64,000 nucleotides of DNA. It comes from Planctomycetota bacterium (GTDB lineage: Bacteria > Planctomycetota > Phycisphaerae > Phycisphaerales > Phycisphaeraceae). The notes beneath the pieces are model-generated. The model saw nothing but the letters and a program-made list of their open reading frames with translations, did not search any database and was not told the DNA's origin. A program made the translations under genes and the position numbers. This document shows positions 27,089 to 35,587 of this stretch, one piece after another; within the stretch, counting starts at the first letter, position 1, and the number at the start of each line of letters is the position of its first letter. The DNA lies in assembly GCA_024279275.1 (NCBI GenBank), contig JAJRRS010000038.1, forward strand, positions 52,978 through 116,977, written 5' to 3'.

Positions 27089-28687
27089 ATGACAGGAAAT
27101 CGGTCAACACGACGGGGATATTTCTCCGCACGACACAGCCCCCGGTGCCCCCGGCCCCCCCGGCCCCCCCGGACCCCCCGGATCCCCCGAGACAAGCCCG
27201 GTCCGGTCGGTCTCCAGCCGTTGGAACCCAGGACGTTGCTGTCGGGGTCGCTTGGTGCTGAGTTTGTCCCGGTCAATAACGCGTCTGCCTTAACCGGGTT
27301 CACCACCGCCGACCTGGAAGTCACGACCGTCACGGACTGGACCAGCGCCGCTTTTCTTTTGGAATTGTCCCAAGGGTCGATCTACCAGGACGCCTCCGGC
27401 GGGATCCCCGCACCTAACCCCGGATTGTTCGGCACATTCCCCACGCTTGAGTTCGACACCTACATCGACGCAGGCTCCAACACCGCGTTTGTCGCTGGCG
27501 CCGCCGGCGATGTGGGTGGCGATGTGTTTCAATTCGACACAACACAAATCGACGCCCTGTGGTTCGACACCGCCAACAACGATTTGGGAACGCTTACGAT
27601 CGGACGCTTTACCCTGACGGATGATGCGGTCGGGACCTGGTCGCTTCGTGTCCTCAATGCCGGGGGCGATGTCTTCCTGGACTCCGGTTCGTTCACGCTC
27701 GGCAACCTCGCCACACCCCTACCTCAAACCCCCGCCGACGAAGCCGACCTCACCGGCGACGCTAAGGCCGACATCCTCTGGCGCAACAGAAAAACAGGCA
27801 AAAATACCGTCTGGCAGATGGGTGGCACGACCTTCCAGAACGCGACCGCCATCAAACAACTGACCAACCTCGATTGGCAACTCGTCGGCACGGGCGACTT
27901 CACTGGCGACGGGAAAAACGACCTCCTCTGGCGCAACTCACGCGACGGCCGAAACACCGTCTGGCAGATGGACGGCACAACTTTCCAAAGCGGAATCGCA
28001 ATCAAAACACTGACCAACCTCACCTGGCAGATCGTCGGCGTCGGCGACTTCACGGGTGACGGCTGGGCGGACATCCTCTGGCGCAACTCAAAGACCGGCA
28101 AAAATTCCGTCTGGCAGATGACGGGCACCACCTTCCAAAACGCAACCGCGATCAAGAAGCTCACCAACTTCGACTGGCAACCCGCCGGCGTCAGCGACTT
28201 CACAGGCGACGGGAAGGTCGACATCCTCTGGCGCAACACCGCCGACGGCCGCAACACCGTCTGGCAGATGAACGGCACAACCTTCCAAAGCGGGATCGCC
28301 ATCAAACCCCTGACCAACTTCAAGTGGCAGCCCGCGATGGTTGCCGACTTCACAGGCGACGGCAAGACCGACATCCTCTGGCGCAACAGCCGTAACGGCC
28401 GCAACAGCGTCTGGCAGATGGATCGCACCACCTTCCAGACCGCCATCGCCATCAAACGCCTCGCCAACCTCGACTGGCAAACCGGCGGGCAAGCCATTGC
28501 GCAAACAACATCGACCGCCAGCCTCGCTTCCACGCAGACGGCGAACAACCGGGCTGCTGGTTTATCACGACCGACCCCACCGCTATCCCTGTCACCCGAT
28601 CCCGCCAACACCCCGACGATCTACACCCCGGCCTCGCTCATCACCGAAGATGAGCCACCGCTAGGCCTCTGGGAGCCTGCCGCGTGA
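27089..28687 (+). CDS. LEPR-XLL secreted protein with five VCBS/FG-GAP-like repeats
   Basis: A 532-residue surface or secreted protein. The N-terminus has an Arg/Pro-rich segment and the planctomycetal LEPRTLLSG export motif near residue 51. A beta-rich region of about 160 residues follows. Five tandem repeats of exactly 50 residues then run from 27746 to about 28495, with the pattern DFTGDGKxDILWRN, NTVWQM and TTFQ. The DxTGDGxxD part looks like a calcium-binding FG-GAP/VCBS loop. The tail ends LGLWEPAA. I chose ATG 27089, since GGAG lies 9 bases upstream. The proline-arginine stretch (about residues 18-35) is encoded by C-rich CCCCCGG repeats. Confidence 0.88.
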   Translation: MTGNRSTRRGYFSARHSPRCPRPPRPPRTPRIPRDKPGPVGLQPLEPRTLLSGSLGAEFVPVNNASALTGFTTADLEVTTVTDWTSAAFLLELSQGSIYQDASGGIPAPNPGLFGTFPTLEFDTYIDAGSNTAFVAGAAGDVGGDVFQFDTTQIDALWFDTANNDLGTLTIGRFTLTDDAVGTWSLRVLNAGGDVFLDSGSFTLGNLATPLPQTPADEADLTGDAKADILWRNRKTGKNTVWQMGGTTFQNATAIKQLTNLDWQLVGTGDFTGDGKNDLLWRNSRDGRNTVWQMDGTTFQSGIAIKTLTNLTWQIVGVGDFTGDGWADILWRNSKTGKNSVWQMTGTTFQNATAIKKLTNFDWQPAGVSDFTGDGKVDILWRNTADGRNTVWQMNGTTFQSGIAIKPLTNFKWQPAMVADFTGDGKTDILWRNSRNGRNSVWQMDRTTFQTAIAIKRLANLDWQTGGQAIAQTTSTASLASTQTANNRAAGLSRPTPPLSLSPDPANTPTIYTPASLITEDEPPLGLWEPAA

Positions 28688-28803
28688 AAATTCCTATTCA
28701 ACCCCATCGCCCCACCGGCTCAAGGCCGCCTGCATCTGTGTCGATCCTATTCAATAATCACGCACCCGACGAAAGTACACCGTGCCGTGAGGAGGCCAAT
28801 CAG

Positions 28804-30339
28804 TTGAGTCAGCAAACACCTATCTCACACGTCCGATTTCCCGCGCTCTGCTCGGCCGTCCTCGCCATCGCCCTGGGCCTGCTCTGCGCACCCGCACACG
28901 CCGCGATCGACCCCGCCGACGTCCTGGTTCTTTACAACGTCGATAGCCCCGACGGCATCCAGATCGCAAACTACTACGCCTCGGTCTACCCCGGCGTGCA
29001 ACTCCTGGGACTCACCGGCGTCAGCACCGCCGAAGAAATCGACCAGAACCATTACCTGAACGTGATTCGTCCCCAGGTCCTCGCCGGCCTGAACGCCTCG
29101 ACCCAGGTCATCGTCACCACCAAGGGCCTGCCGCTGCGCATCAATAACTCCACCACCAACCCCGGCACCTACCCCGGCTACCGCGGCGCGACGCTGAACA
29201 TCACCATCCCCAACGACTGGTGGCAGACCTACTCCAGCCTGGAAAGCGAGCTCACCCGCATCGACACGATCAGCACACAGGAACAGATGGGCGACCAGTC
29301 CTACCTGCTGTCGCCCCCGGCCTTCAACTTCGCCACCGACCACCACGCGGCGAATCCTTACTTCAACCGACGTACTGGCTTCGACCGCGCCGACCCATTA
29401 AACGAAGGCATCCGCCTGTCCGCCAGGCTCGACGCATTCACCGTCAGCGACGTCATCGCCAGCATCGACCGTGCCCAGCAGGCCTACATCGTCCCGACCC
29501 AGCAACTCATCATCGTGGACGACGACCCCAGCGTCCCCGCAGCGTCAGCCGACCTGATGCCTCAACTCGTCAACAACATCCTCACACCGCTAGGCCAGGC
29601 CGCCGTGTTCGACCAGACCACCGCCGACATCCTCGACGCCAACAAGCCCATCCTCGGCTACGTCAGCCACGGCTCACACGCCGCAGGCTCAGGCTTCATC
29701 AGCCAGATGCAGTTCGACATCTCCCCCGGCGCGGTCTTCCACACCTGGGAGAGCTTCAACGCCTACAGCTTCGTCCAAGGAAACAACCGAGCCGGGCAAA
29801 GCCTCGTCGCCGAGTGGATCGCCAAAGGCGGAACCGCCGCGCTAGGCCACGTCGAAGAACCCACCGCCAGCGCCTCCGCCGTCGCCAATGAAGACATCTT
29901 CTTTGACATGCTCCTCAACGGCTACAGCTTCGTCGAAGCAGCCTGGGCCGCCACGCTCCAACTCTCCTTCGTCAACACCGTCGTCGGCGACCCGCTGATG
30001 ACACTCAGGCCCTGGGTATCAGGCGACTTCGACCTCGACGGCGCAGTCGATATCGACGACCTGAACATCCTCCTGGCAAACTGGCAACAATCCGTCGGCA
30101 GCGCAGGCATGACCACCGGCGACCCCGACTTCGATGGCCTGGTCGATCAGGACGACCTGAACACCCTCCTCGCCACCGGCCCCTTCACAGGCACCGTCCT
30201 GGATGTCCTCTACTCCCTGAACAACCCACCCGCCACCCTAAACACTGGCCAAAACCCATCCAACCCCGCACCCACACCCGCCGCCATCACCCTGATGAGC
30301 CTCGGCGGGATGACGCTGCTGGGTCGCCGTAGAGTCTGA
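28804..30339 (+). CDS. TIGR03790 family protein with dockerin-like repeats and PEP-CTERM-type tail
   Basis: A 511-residue secreted protein. Signal peptide at about 1-34 (FPALCSAVLAIALG...APAHAA). Residues about 35-410 match the TIGR03790 family: VLVLYNVDSPDGIQIANYYA, VIVTTKGLPLRI and ILGYVSHGSHAA. Function unknown. Two EF-hand-like units follow (DFDLDGAVDIDDLN, DPDFDGLVDQDDLN). The C-terminus PTPAAITLMSLGGM then GRRRV resembles a PEP-CTERM sorting tail. TTG 28804 is preferred over GTG 28684 because GAGGAGG lies 10 bases upstream and it starts just before the signal peptide. Confidence 0.84.
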   Translation: MSQQTPISHVRFPALCSAVLAIALGLLCAPAHAAIDPADVLVLYNVDSPDGIQIANYYASVYPGVQLLGLTGVSTAEEIDQNHYLNVIRPQVLAGLNASTQVIVTTKGLPLRINNSTTNPGTYPGYRGATLNITIPNDWWQTYSSLESELTRIDTISTQEQMGDQSYLLSPPAFNFATDHHAANPYFNRRTGFDRADPLNEGIRLSARLDAFTVSDVIASIDRAQQAYIVPTQQLIIVDDDPSVPAASADLMPQLVNNILTPLGQAAVFDQTTADILDANKPILGYVSHGSHAAGSGFISQMQFDISPGAVFHTWESFNAYSFVQGNNRAGQSLVAEWIAKGGTAALGHVEEPTASASAVANEDIFFDMLLNGYSFVEAAWAATLQLSFVNTVVGDPLMTLRPWVSGDFDLDGAVDIDDLNILLANWQQSVGSAGMTTGDPDFDGLVDQDDLNTLLATGPFTGTVLDVLYSLNNPPATLNTGQNPSNPAPTPAAITLMSLGGMTLLGRRRV

Positions 30340-30521
30340 TCGCAGCGAAGGCTCAGGTATCCGAACACGCTCGACTAAATCCCGGCCAGCCATGCAGGTG
30401 TTCTAGCTCTTTGATAACTCGGGCAAAAACAGCGGACTCGGTTTAAAAATCCTTGTAGAGACGCAAGCGCTCTGATAGGGTCACTTCGCTGGAGGACATA
30501 TCAAAAAGAAGGAACAACCGG

Positions 30522-32840
30522 ATGAATTGGCCATATATAAAAACGCGAACCAACAGGTCTATCCGACGAGCGGCGCGAGACGCACGGGAAGATCGGTTCA
30601 GTATTAAGCCCCAGCCACCAACTACTCCACCGGGGTTTGGACTGGAACCCCTCGAACCCCGCCTGCTGCTCAGCGGTGTAACCATCATCACGCACGGTGC
30701 CGCGCAGAGTTCACCACTCCCTGTGTGGGTCACGGCATTGCGCGATGAAATCGCCGTTCGCGCGCCAAGCGAATTAGGCTTTACGAACGAAGTCGCACCG
30801 GTGGCAACGATCACGGTAACGGATGACGGCGGCGGCGGGATGCTTCTTAGCACTACGCCGTTCAGTTATAACCCGCTAGACTCCGAATCCGGCGAACTCG
30901 TCTTGGCGTTAGACTGGTCCGATGTCGCTTCTCCCGGGGTCCAAACCACACAGGCGGTAGCGGCTTTCGTAGCCAATGCCATAACGGGCTTAGGCATCTT
31001 CTCGAATCTAAGCACGCCGCTTTTAGAATTACCCATCCATCTGATCGGACACAGCCGAGGCGCTTCTCTGGTCGGGGCGTTGGCGGAAGACTTGGGTGAG
31101 GCCGGGGCCTGGGTCGATCAAGTCACCTTCCTGGATTCACATCCAATCGCTATCCCGGAAGACTGGGGCGACAGCGGCATGGTGGTGCCCGGAAACGTCA
31201 TCTTCGCAGACAGCTACTGGCGGGCTGACGGCATCAATATATTCGAGCCACTTGATTTTGATGGGGAACCCGTCGCAGGCGCGCACGATGTCGAGTTCGA
31301 CGAATCGGTACTGGGTGGCTTTACCGACCCCGCGTATACCGAGGAGCACTCCGACGTGCATCTTTGGTATCAGGGAACAGTCGATACGGTGGGCCCGATC
31401 TCCGACGGCGTAATCAACAACTTCAACCCGGACGGTTTTAATTGGTACGCGGGCAATGACGCCAGCGGAGACAGCCGCGGCCCCCGCAGCCAGACCGGTT
31501 ACTACTACAGCCGCGCAGGCGGCGGCAGCGATCAACGCCCATCCGACGGCCTCGCCCGCCAGGGTGCAACACGCAGCCCCTTCTTGATTAACGCAAGCGG
31601 TGGCAACGTGTGGGACAATATCGAACTCATAGGATTGTCGGCTGACCAATCAGTTATTCAAGGATCGCCCCTGAGTGTTGACGCCTACTACGCCGACCTG
31701 AATACTGATGCAACGATCACCATCGGCTTTGATCTGGATGCCAACCCGTACAATCAGAACTTCGCGGGATCTGTAGCCTCCGGCCAGACCATGAATCTCC
31801 CACCCGGCACTGCGGTATCGGCACTGCTGTCAACCGCCTCCCTAACAATCGGCGACACCTACAACGTCTATGCGGAGATAAGCAACGGCATCAACACGCG
31901 GTTCTATTACGCCGTAGGCAAGTTCACGATTGTCGGCGACGACCACGGCAACGATGCCAGCAACGCCACCCCCGTTGGCGTCAACAGTTCCATAGCCGGA
32001 GATATCGAAGTGCTGGAATTGGACGATGTGGATTGGTTCAGCTTCCAGGCCCAAACGGGTTACGGCTACACATTCCAGACGGTGTTGAACGGCCTCACCG
32101 ATTCGGTACTGACCCTGTACGACCAGGACGGAACGACGGTGATCGCCTTCAATAACGATGCGCCGGGGATTGGCCTGGCTTCACGGATCGACTGGACGGC
32201 ACCAAGTCCCGGCACTTACTACATCGAAGTCAGCGGTTTTTCGTCTAACACCGGCACCTACAGCTTGAACATCACCGAAACTCCGCCAATCCAAGGCGAC
32301 TTGAACCTTGATGGCTTCGTGGGCATCGCGGACCTGAACATCATCTTGGGTGTCTGGAACCAAAACGTGGCCCCCGGCGACCTCCTGGCAGGCGATCCAT
32401 CAGGTGATGGGTTCGTGGGGATCGATGACCTGAACACAGTGCTGGGCAACTGGAACGCGGGCACGCCGCCGATGACCGTTGTGATAGTCGAGCGGCCTGC
32501 CAGTCTCGATGCGACCATTGTCGCGGATAGGCGCGAGCCAACCGGGCGGGATGAGGCCGAGCCGATAGCGGCCATTCACACTGCAACAACCCCACGACGG
32601 ACCGGAAATACACGCGGTACCGCAGTAGCGTCCGACTCGATCCTTGATCGGCCCGGCAACGGTCAACGGCCAGATCGGAACCTTGGACATGACACCCGGA
32701 CAGGACTGGCTGCTTGGACCCAGAGGCAAGGAAGGCTGGTTCACTCCGAGTCAGCAGATCAGGGCTACGTCCCCTGGTCACTGCGACTGGATGAGTCGCA
32801 GACCTCTCTGGGACTTTGGGACGAAGCACCCACCGCCTAA
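30522..32840 (+). CDS. LEPR-XLL lipase-like hydrolase with PPC and dockerin-like repeats
   Basis: A 772-residue protein. N-terminal LEPRLLLSG export motif at about residues 44-52. An alpha/beta-hydrolase region follows, with nucleophile motif GHSRGASL (Ser about 175) and FLDSHPI downstream; the substrate is unknown and lipase/esterase activity is inferred. Residues about 470-585 look like a PPC (pre-peptidase C-terminal) domain with DDVDWFSFQAQ and SRIDWTAPSPGTYYIEVSG. Two dockerin-like units follow (DLNLDGFVGIADLN, DPSGDGFVGIDDLN). A charged linker ends with LGLWDEAPTA, matching the tail of the 27089 gene. Confidence 0.86.
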   Translation: MNWPYIKTRTNRSIRRAARDAREDRFSIKPQPPTTPPGFGLEPLEPRLLLSGVTIITHGAAQSSPLPVWVTALRDEIAVRAPSELGFTNEVAPVATITVTDDGGGGMLLSTTPFSYNPLDSESGELVLALDWSDVASPGVQTTQAVAAFVANAITGLGIFSNLSTPLLELPIHLIGHSRGASLVGALAEDLGEAGAWVDQVTFLDSHPIAIPEDWGDSGMVVPGNVIFADSYWRADGINIFEPLDFDGEPVAGAHDVEFDESVLGGFTDPAYTEEHSDVHLWYQGTVDTVGPISDGVINNFNPDGFNWYAGNDASGDSRGPRSQTGYYYSRAGGGSDQRPSDGLARQGATRSPFLINASGGNVWDNIELIGLSADQSVIQGSPLSVDAYYADLNTDATITIGFDLDANPYNQNFAGSVASGQTMNLPPGTAVSALLSTASLTIGDTYNVYAEISNGINTRFYYAVGKFTIVGDDHGNDASNATPVGVNSSIAGDIEVLELDDVDWFSFQAQTGYGYTFQTVLNGLTDSVLTLYDQDGTTVIAFNNDAPGIGLASRIDWTAPSPGTYYIEVSGFSSNTGTYSLNITETPPIQGDLNLDGFVGIADLNIILGVWNQNVAPGDLLAGDPSGDGFVGIDDLNTVLGNWNAGTPPMTVVIVERPASLDATIVADRREPTGRDEAEPIAAIHTATTPRRTGNTRGTAVASDSILDRPGNGQRPDRNLGHDTRTGLAAWTQRQGRLVHSESADQGYVPWSLRLDESQTSLGLWDEAPTA

Positions 32841-32856
32841 CCGTTCGCTTTTGTGC

Positions 32857-32878
32857 TTTTTGTGCCTTTTCGTGGCTA
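32857..32878. repeat. Single end of TTTGTGCCTTTTCGTGGC repeat
   Basis: TTTGTGCCTTTTCGTGGCTA, identical to the right end of the inverted-repeat element at 59025-59147. It overlaps the 3' end of murJ. Confidence 0.55.
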
Positions 32879-34591
32879 CTTCCGCCCGCGCCTAAGCCAA
32901 CGAATCTCCTGCGCCCCGGTCAACCAGGCACCTATCAGCATAACCGCCGCTCCGACGCTGACCATCGCGGTGAGTAGTAGTGCGCAATGAAGCCATGACA
33001 GGTCTTGAGCGGGGTAACTCAGCAGCATCGGCCAAAGCACGCCGGCCATCACGGCGGTGAGTATCGCGGTGCGCGCCCAGCCTTTTATCACCGATCCATC
33101 CACCGGCGACCCGACGTGACGACGGACCAACAGCAGCAGGATCAACACCTGAGCAACCGCACTGATCGCGGTCGACCAGGCGAGGCCCGCTGCGCCCAAA
33201 GGCCAGATGAGCGTCAGGTTCAACGCCACATTAAAAAATACCATTGTCATGCTGACGCGCAGCGGGGTCTTGGAATCGCCCGCCGCGTAAAACGTGCGGG
33301 TCAGGATGTGTGTCATCGAGTAGGCCCAGACCGCCGAGGCGTACCCGACAAGAATAGTCGCGACACGCAGCGAGTCTTGCAGGTCGAATCGGCCGTGCTC
33401 GAAGACCACACGAGACAGTGGGACGCGCACGAGAACCAGCCCGACGCTCGCGGGCAGGCCGATGAAAAACGACAACCGCAACCCCTGATGCAAAATCGCC
33501 TGAAAACCCGCCCGTCCCTGCGCCGAACGGTCAGCCGCAGCGTGCGCCAACGCGGGAAATATCGCCGTAGCAATCGCAATCCCAAACACGCCCAACGGGA
33601 ACTGGTACAACCGCTGCGCTCCGGTCAACGACACGACCTGCCCGACATCAGCAATCGGGTACGCCATCTCCCAGCCAAACAATGACAACACCTCCGCGCC
33701 GCCTTCTTTGGGCGCAAACCCCCACGCGATCAGCATGTCAAACGCCGCGTTGATCTGAAATACCGCCAGCCCCAGCACCATCGGCCCCATCACCCAGAGC
33801 ATCTTCTTAAAAGGTGCCGACGTCTGCGCAAAGTCCAGGGTCAGGCCTTGGACGCGCAGCAGCGCCACAAGTTGCCAGGCAAGCTGCAGAACACCGGCGA
33901 TCAAGACACTGACCGCGACGATATGGATCGCGTTGCGCATCGTCTGATCGTCAACCCCCTGCGATGAAAAGCCACGTGTCGCAAACACGATCGCCGCGAT
34001 CATCGTCAAATTCAGCAGCACCGGCGCAGCGGCGGGTGGGCCGAACCTGCCGCGCACCTGCAACGCCCCCCCGATCAACGCGACCAAACAGATCAACGGC
34101 ATGTACGGCAGCATCCACATCGTCAACCGGATCGCCAACAAAGTGTCGTCCGCCCAACCCGCACGCGATCCCAGATACCACAACCCAAGTTCGCCCAGCA
34201 GCGTCAGCCCGGCGGTCACAACCAGCAGCGCCGCGATGCACATCGACGCGAATCGTTTTGCGATAGCGGGGTTGTTGCGAGACAGCTCGGCATAAGCGGG
34301 GATGAACGCCGACGACAGTGCCCCCTCGCCAAACAGCCGACGGAAAAGATTGGGAACCATAAACCCGATCAGGAACGCCGAGGTGGTCGGCCCACGCCCA
34401 AACGAAGCGAACAGCATCGCGTCACGCAGCAGCCCAGTGACACGCGACACCAGCGTCAGCACCGCAACCAACACCGCATGCCCGACAAAGCGCGGCGCGT
34501 CGGGTGTGTCAGCCTGGGGCGTTACCCGGGGCAATTCCGGGGGCGATTCCGGGGGCGGGGGCTGGATTGGATCGTGTGTGCTGTCAGCCAT
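32876..34591 (-). CDS. murJ: Lipid II flippase MurJ
   Basis: A 571-residue MATE/MOP-type membrane protein with about 14 hydrophobic segments, moving lipid II across the inner membrane for peptidoglycan synthesis. Family markers include VLVAVLTLVSRVTGLLRDAM, FASFGRGPTTSAFLIGFMVPNLFRRLFGEGALSSAFIPAY and the conserved LYQFPLGVFGIAIATAIFPAL. The N-terminal 30 residues (PPPPESPPELPRV) are an extra proline-rich extension encoded by CCGGGGG-type units. It overlaps the VanZ gene upstream by 8 bases, implying coupling. Confidence 0.93.
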   Translation of the reverse strand: MADSTHDPIQPPPPESPPELPRVTPQADTPDAPRFVGHAVLVAVLTLVSRVTGLLRDAMLFASFGRGPTTSAFLIGFMVPNLFRRLFGEGALSSAFIPAYAELSRNNPAIAKRFASMCIAALLVVTAGLTLLGELGLWYLGSRAGWADDTLLAIRLTMWMLPYMPLICLVALIGGALQVRGRFGPPAAAPVLLNLTMIAAIVFATRGFSSQGVDDQTMRNAIHIVAVSVLIAGVLQLAWQLVALLRVQGLTLDFAQTSAPFKKMLWVMGPMVLGLAVFQINAAFDMLIAWGFAPKEGGAEVLSLFGWEMAYPIADVGQVVSLTGAQRLYQFPLGVFGIAIATAIFPALAHAAADRSAQGRAGFQAILHQGLRLSFFIGLPASVGLVLVRVPLSRVVFEHGRFDLQDSLRVATILVGYASAVWAYSMTHILTRTFYAAGDSKTPLRVSMTMVFFNVALNLTLIWPLGAAGLAWSTAISAVAQVLILLLLVRRHVGSPVDGSVIKGWARTAILTAVMAGVLWPMLLSYPAQDLSWLHCALLLTAMVSVGAAVMLIGAWLTGAQEIRWLRRGRK

Positions 34592-35447
34592 CAGGGTGTG
34601 ATCGGTCGCGGTGGCGCATCCTCAAAGCCCGGCCAACAGTAAATACCGTCAGCCCCAGCATCGCCGCCAGCAGCCCGACCTGGTGCGCGTACAGGTCCGC
34701 CATCTCGGCGCCTCGGCCGGTGAACGACTGGGCTGTCTCTATGATCGGCCCGGACAGGCCCATGACAAGAATGGTCAGGAAAACACCGAGCCTGGGCCGA
34801 TGAACCCCCGCGGGGGCGGACGCCGCCAGCAGCAGCGTCAACACGACCGAGATATAAAAATGCTCTGCCTTATCGATCCCAGGCCAGGGTTGAAAGAACA
34901 GGTGAGCCACCCGATTAAACCAGTCATTCCCCCACGGCGCCAGGGCCATCAACACATACGCCCCAACAAAACCGGCTGTGACTACACGGATCATGATCGT
35001 CAACCGGCTGACTCGATCGCGCGGCGGCGCAGCGGTAATCACCAGGAACACACCAACGATCCCGATCAGCCCGGCCACCGCATCACTGGCCGAGACCTCC
35101 CGGCCGACCCACCCCTGCGTGTACTCATCCACCAGCGCATAGGGCACCGCGATACAAATCGCAACCACCGCGCCGAAAAAAACCGTCGCCCGCGCACCGG
35201 CCAACCGCGCACGCCACAACAAAAACATCAACCCCGCGAATGCGATCACATGCAGCGTCTTGTCGACCTGAAACATCCCGAATTGATTAGCGTCTTCCCC
35301 AACACCCAACTCCGGCATGTGCGTGCTGATTAGCAACAACACCCAATACACAGCGAGAACTCTGCGCGCCTGGCCCGGTGAATCCAGATACTCGACTACA
35401 AAATCAAGAAGTTTTTTCAACCGGGTATCCCGTCCGCATCGATCCAT
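34584..35447 (-). CDS. Tandem VanZ-like membrane protein
   Basis: A 287-residue membrane protein made of two VanZ-type halves. The first has DKTLHVIAFAGLMFLL and DEYTQGWVGREVSASDAVAGLIG; the second has DKAEHFYISVVLTLLL and IETAQSFTGRGAEMADLYAHQVG. The shared DKxxH and E-x-x-Q-x-F/W pattern shows internal duplication. Most VanZ proteins hold one copy; function is poorly known, with some members affecting antibiotic resistance. I chose ATG 35447 over an upstream TTG (35480). Overlaps murJ by 8 bases. Confidence 0.8.
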   Translation of the reverse strand: MDRCGRDTRLKKLLDFVVEYLDSPGQARRVLAVYWVLLLISTHMPELGVGEDANQFGMFQVDKTLHVIAFAGLMFLLWRARLAGARATVFFGAVVAICIAVPYALVDEYTQGWVGREVSASDAVAGLIGIVGVFLVITAAPPRDRVSRLTIMIRVVTAGFVGAYVLMALAPWGNDWFNRVAHLFFQPWPGIDKAEHFYISVVLTLLLAASAPAGVHRPRLGVFLTILVMGLSGPIIETAQSFTGRGAEMADLYAHQVGLLAAMLGLTVFTVGRALRMRHRDRSHPDG

Positions 35448-35587
35448 CGAGAGCCAGGCGTTATACACCGGCTGGTACAAGCCACGATCTTAACAATACG
35501 ACCGGAAGTTGCCCGGGGTTTGATGAAAGGCTGTGTCCGGGGCACTGATTAGCAAAATGTTTTGACGTACGGCTGATTCATTTCCCG

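Noticed and set aside
30443..30853. Minus-strand 136-residue frame at the start of the lipase-like gene
   Set aside because: It is an antisense shadow of a well-supported LEPR-XLL gene.
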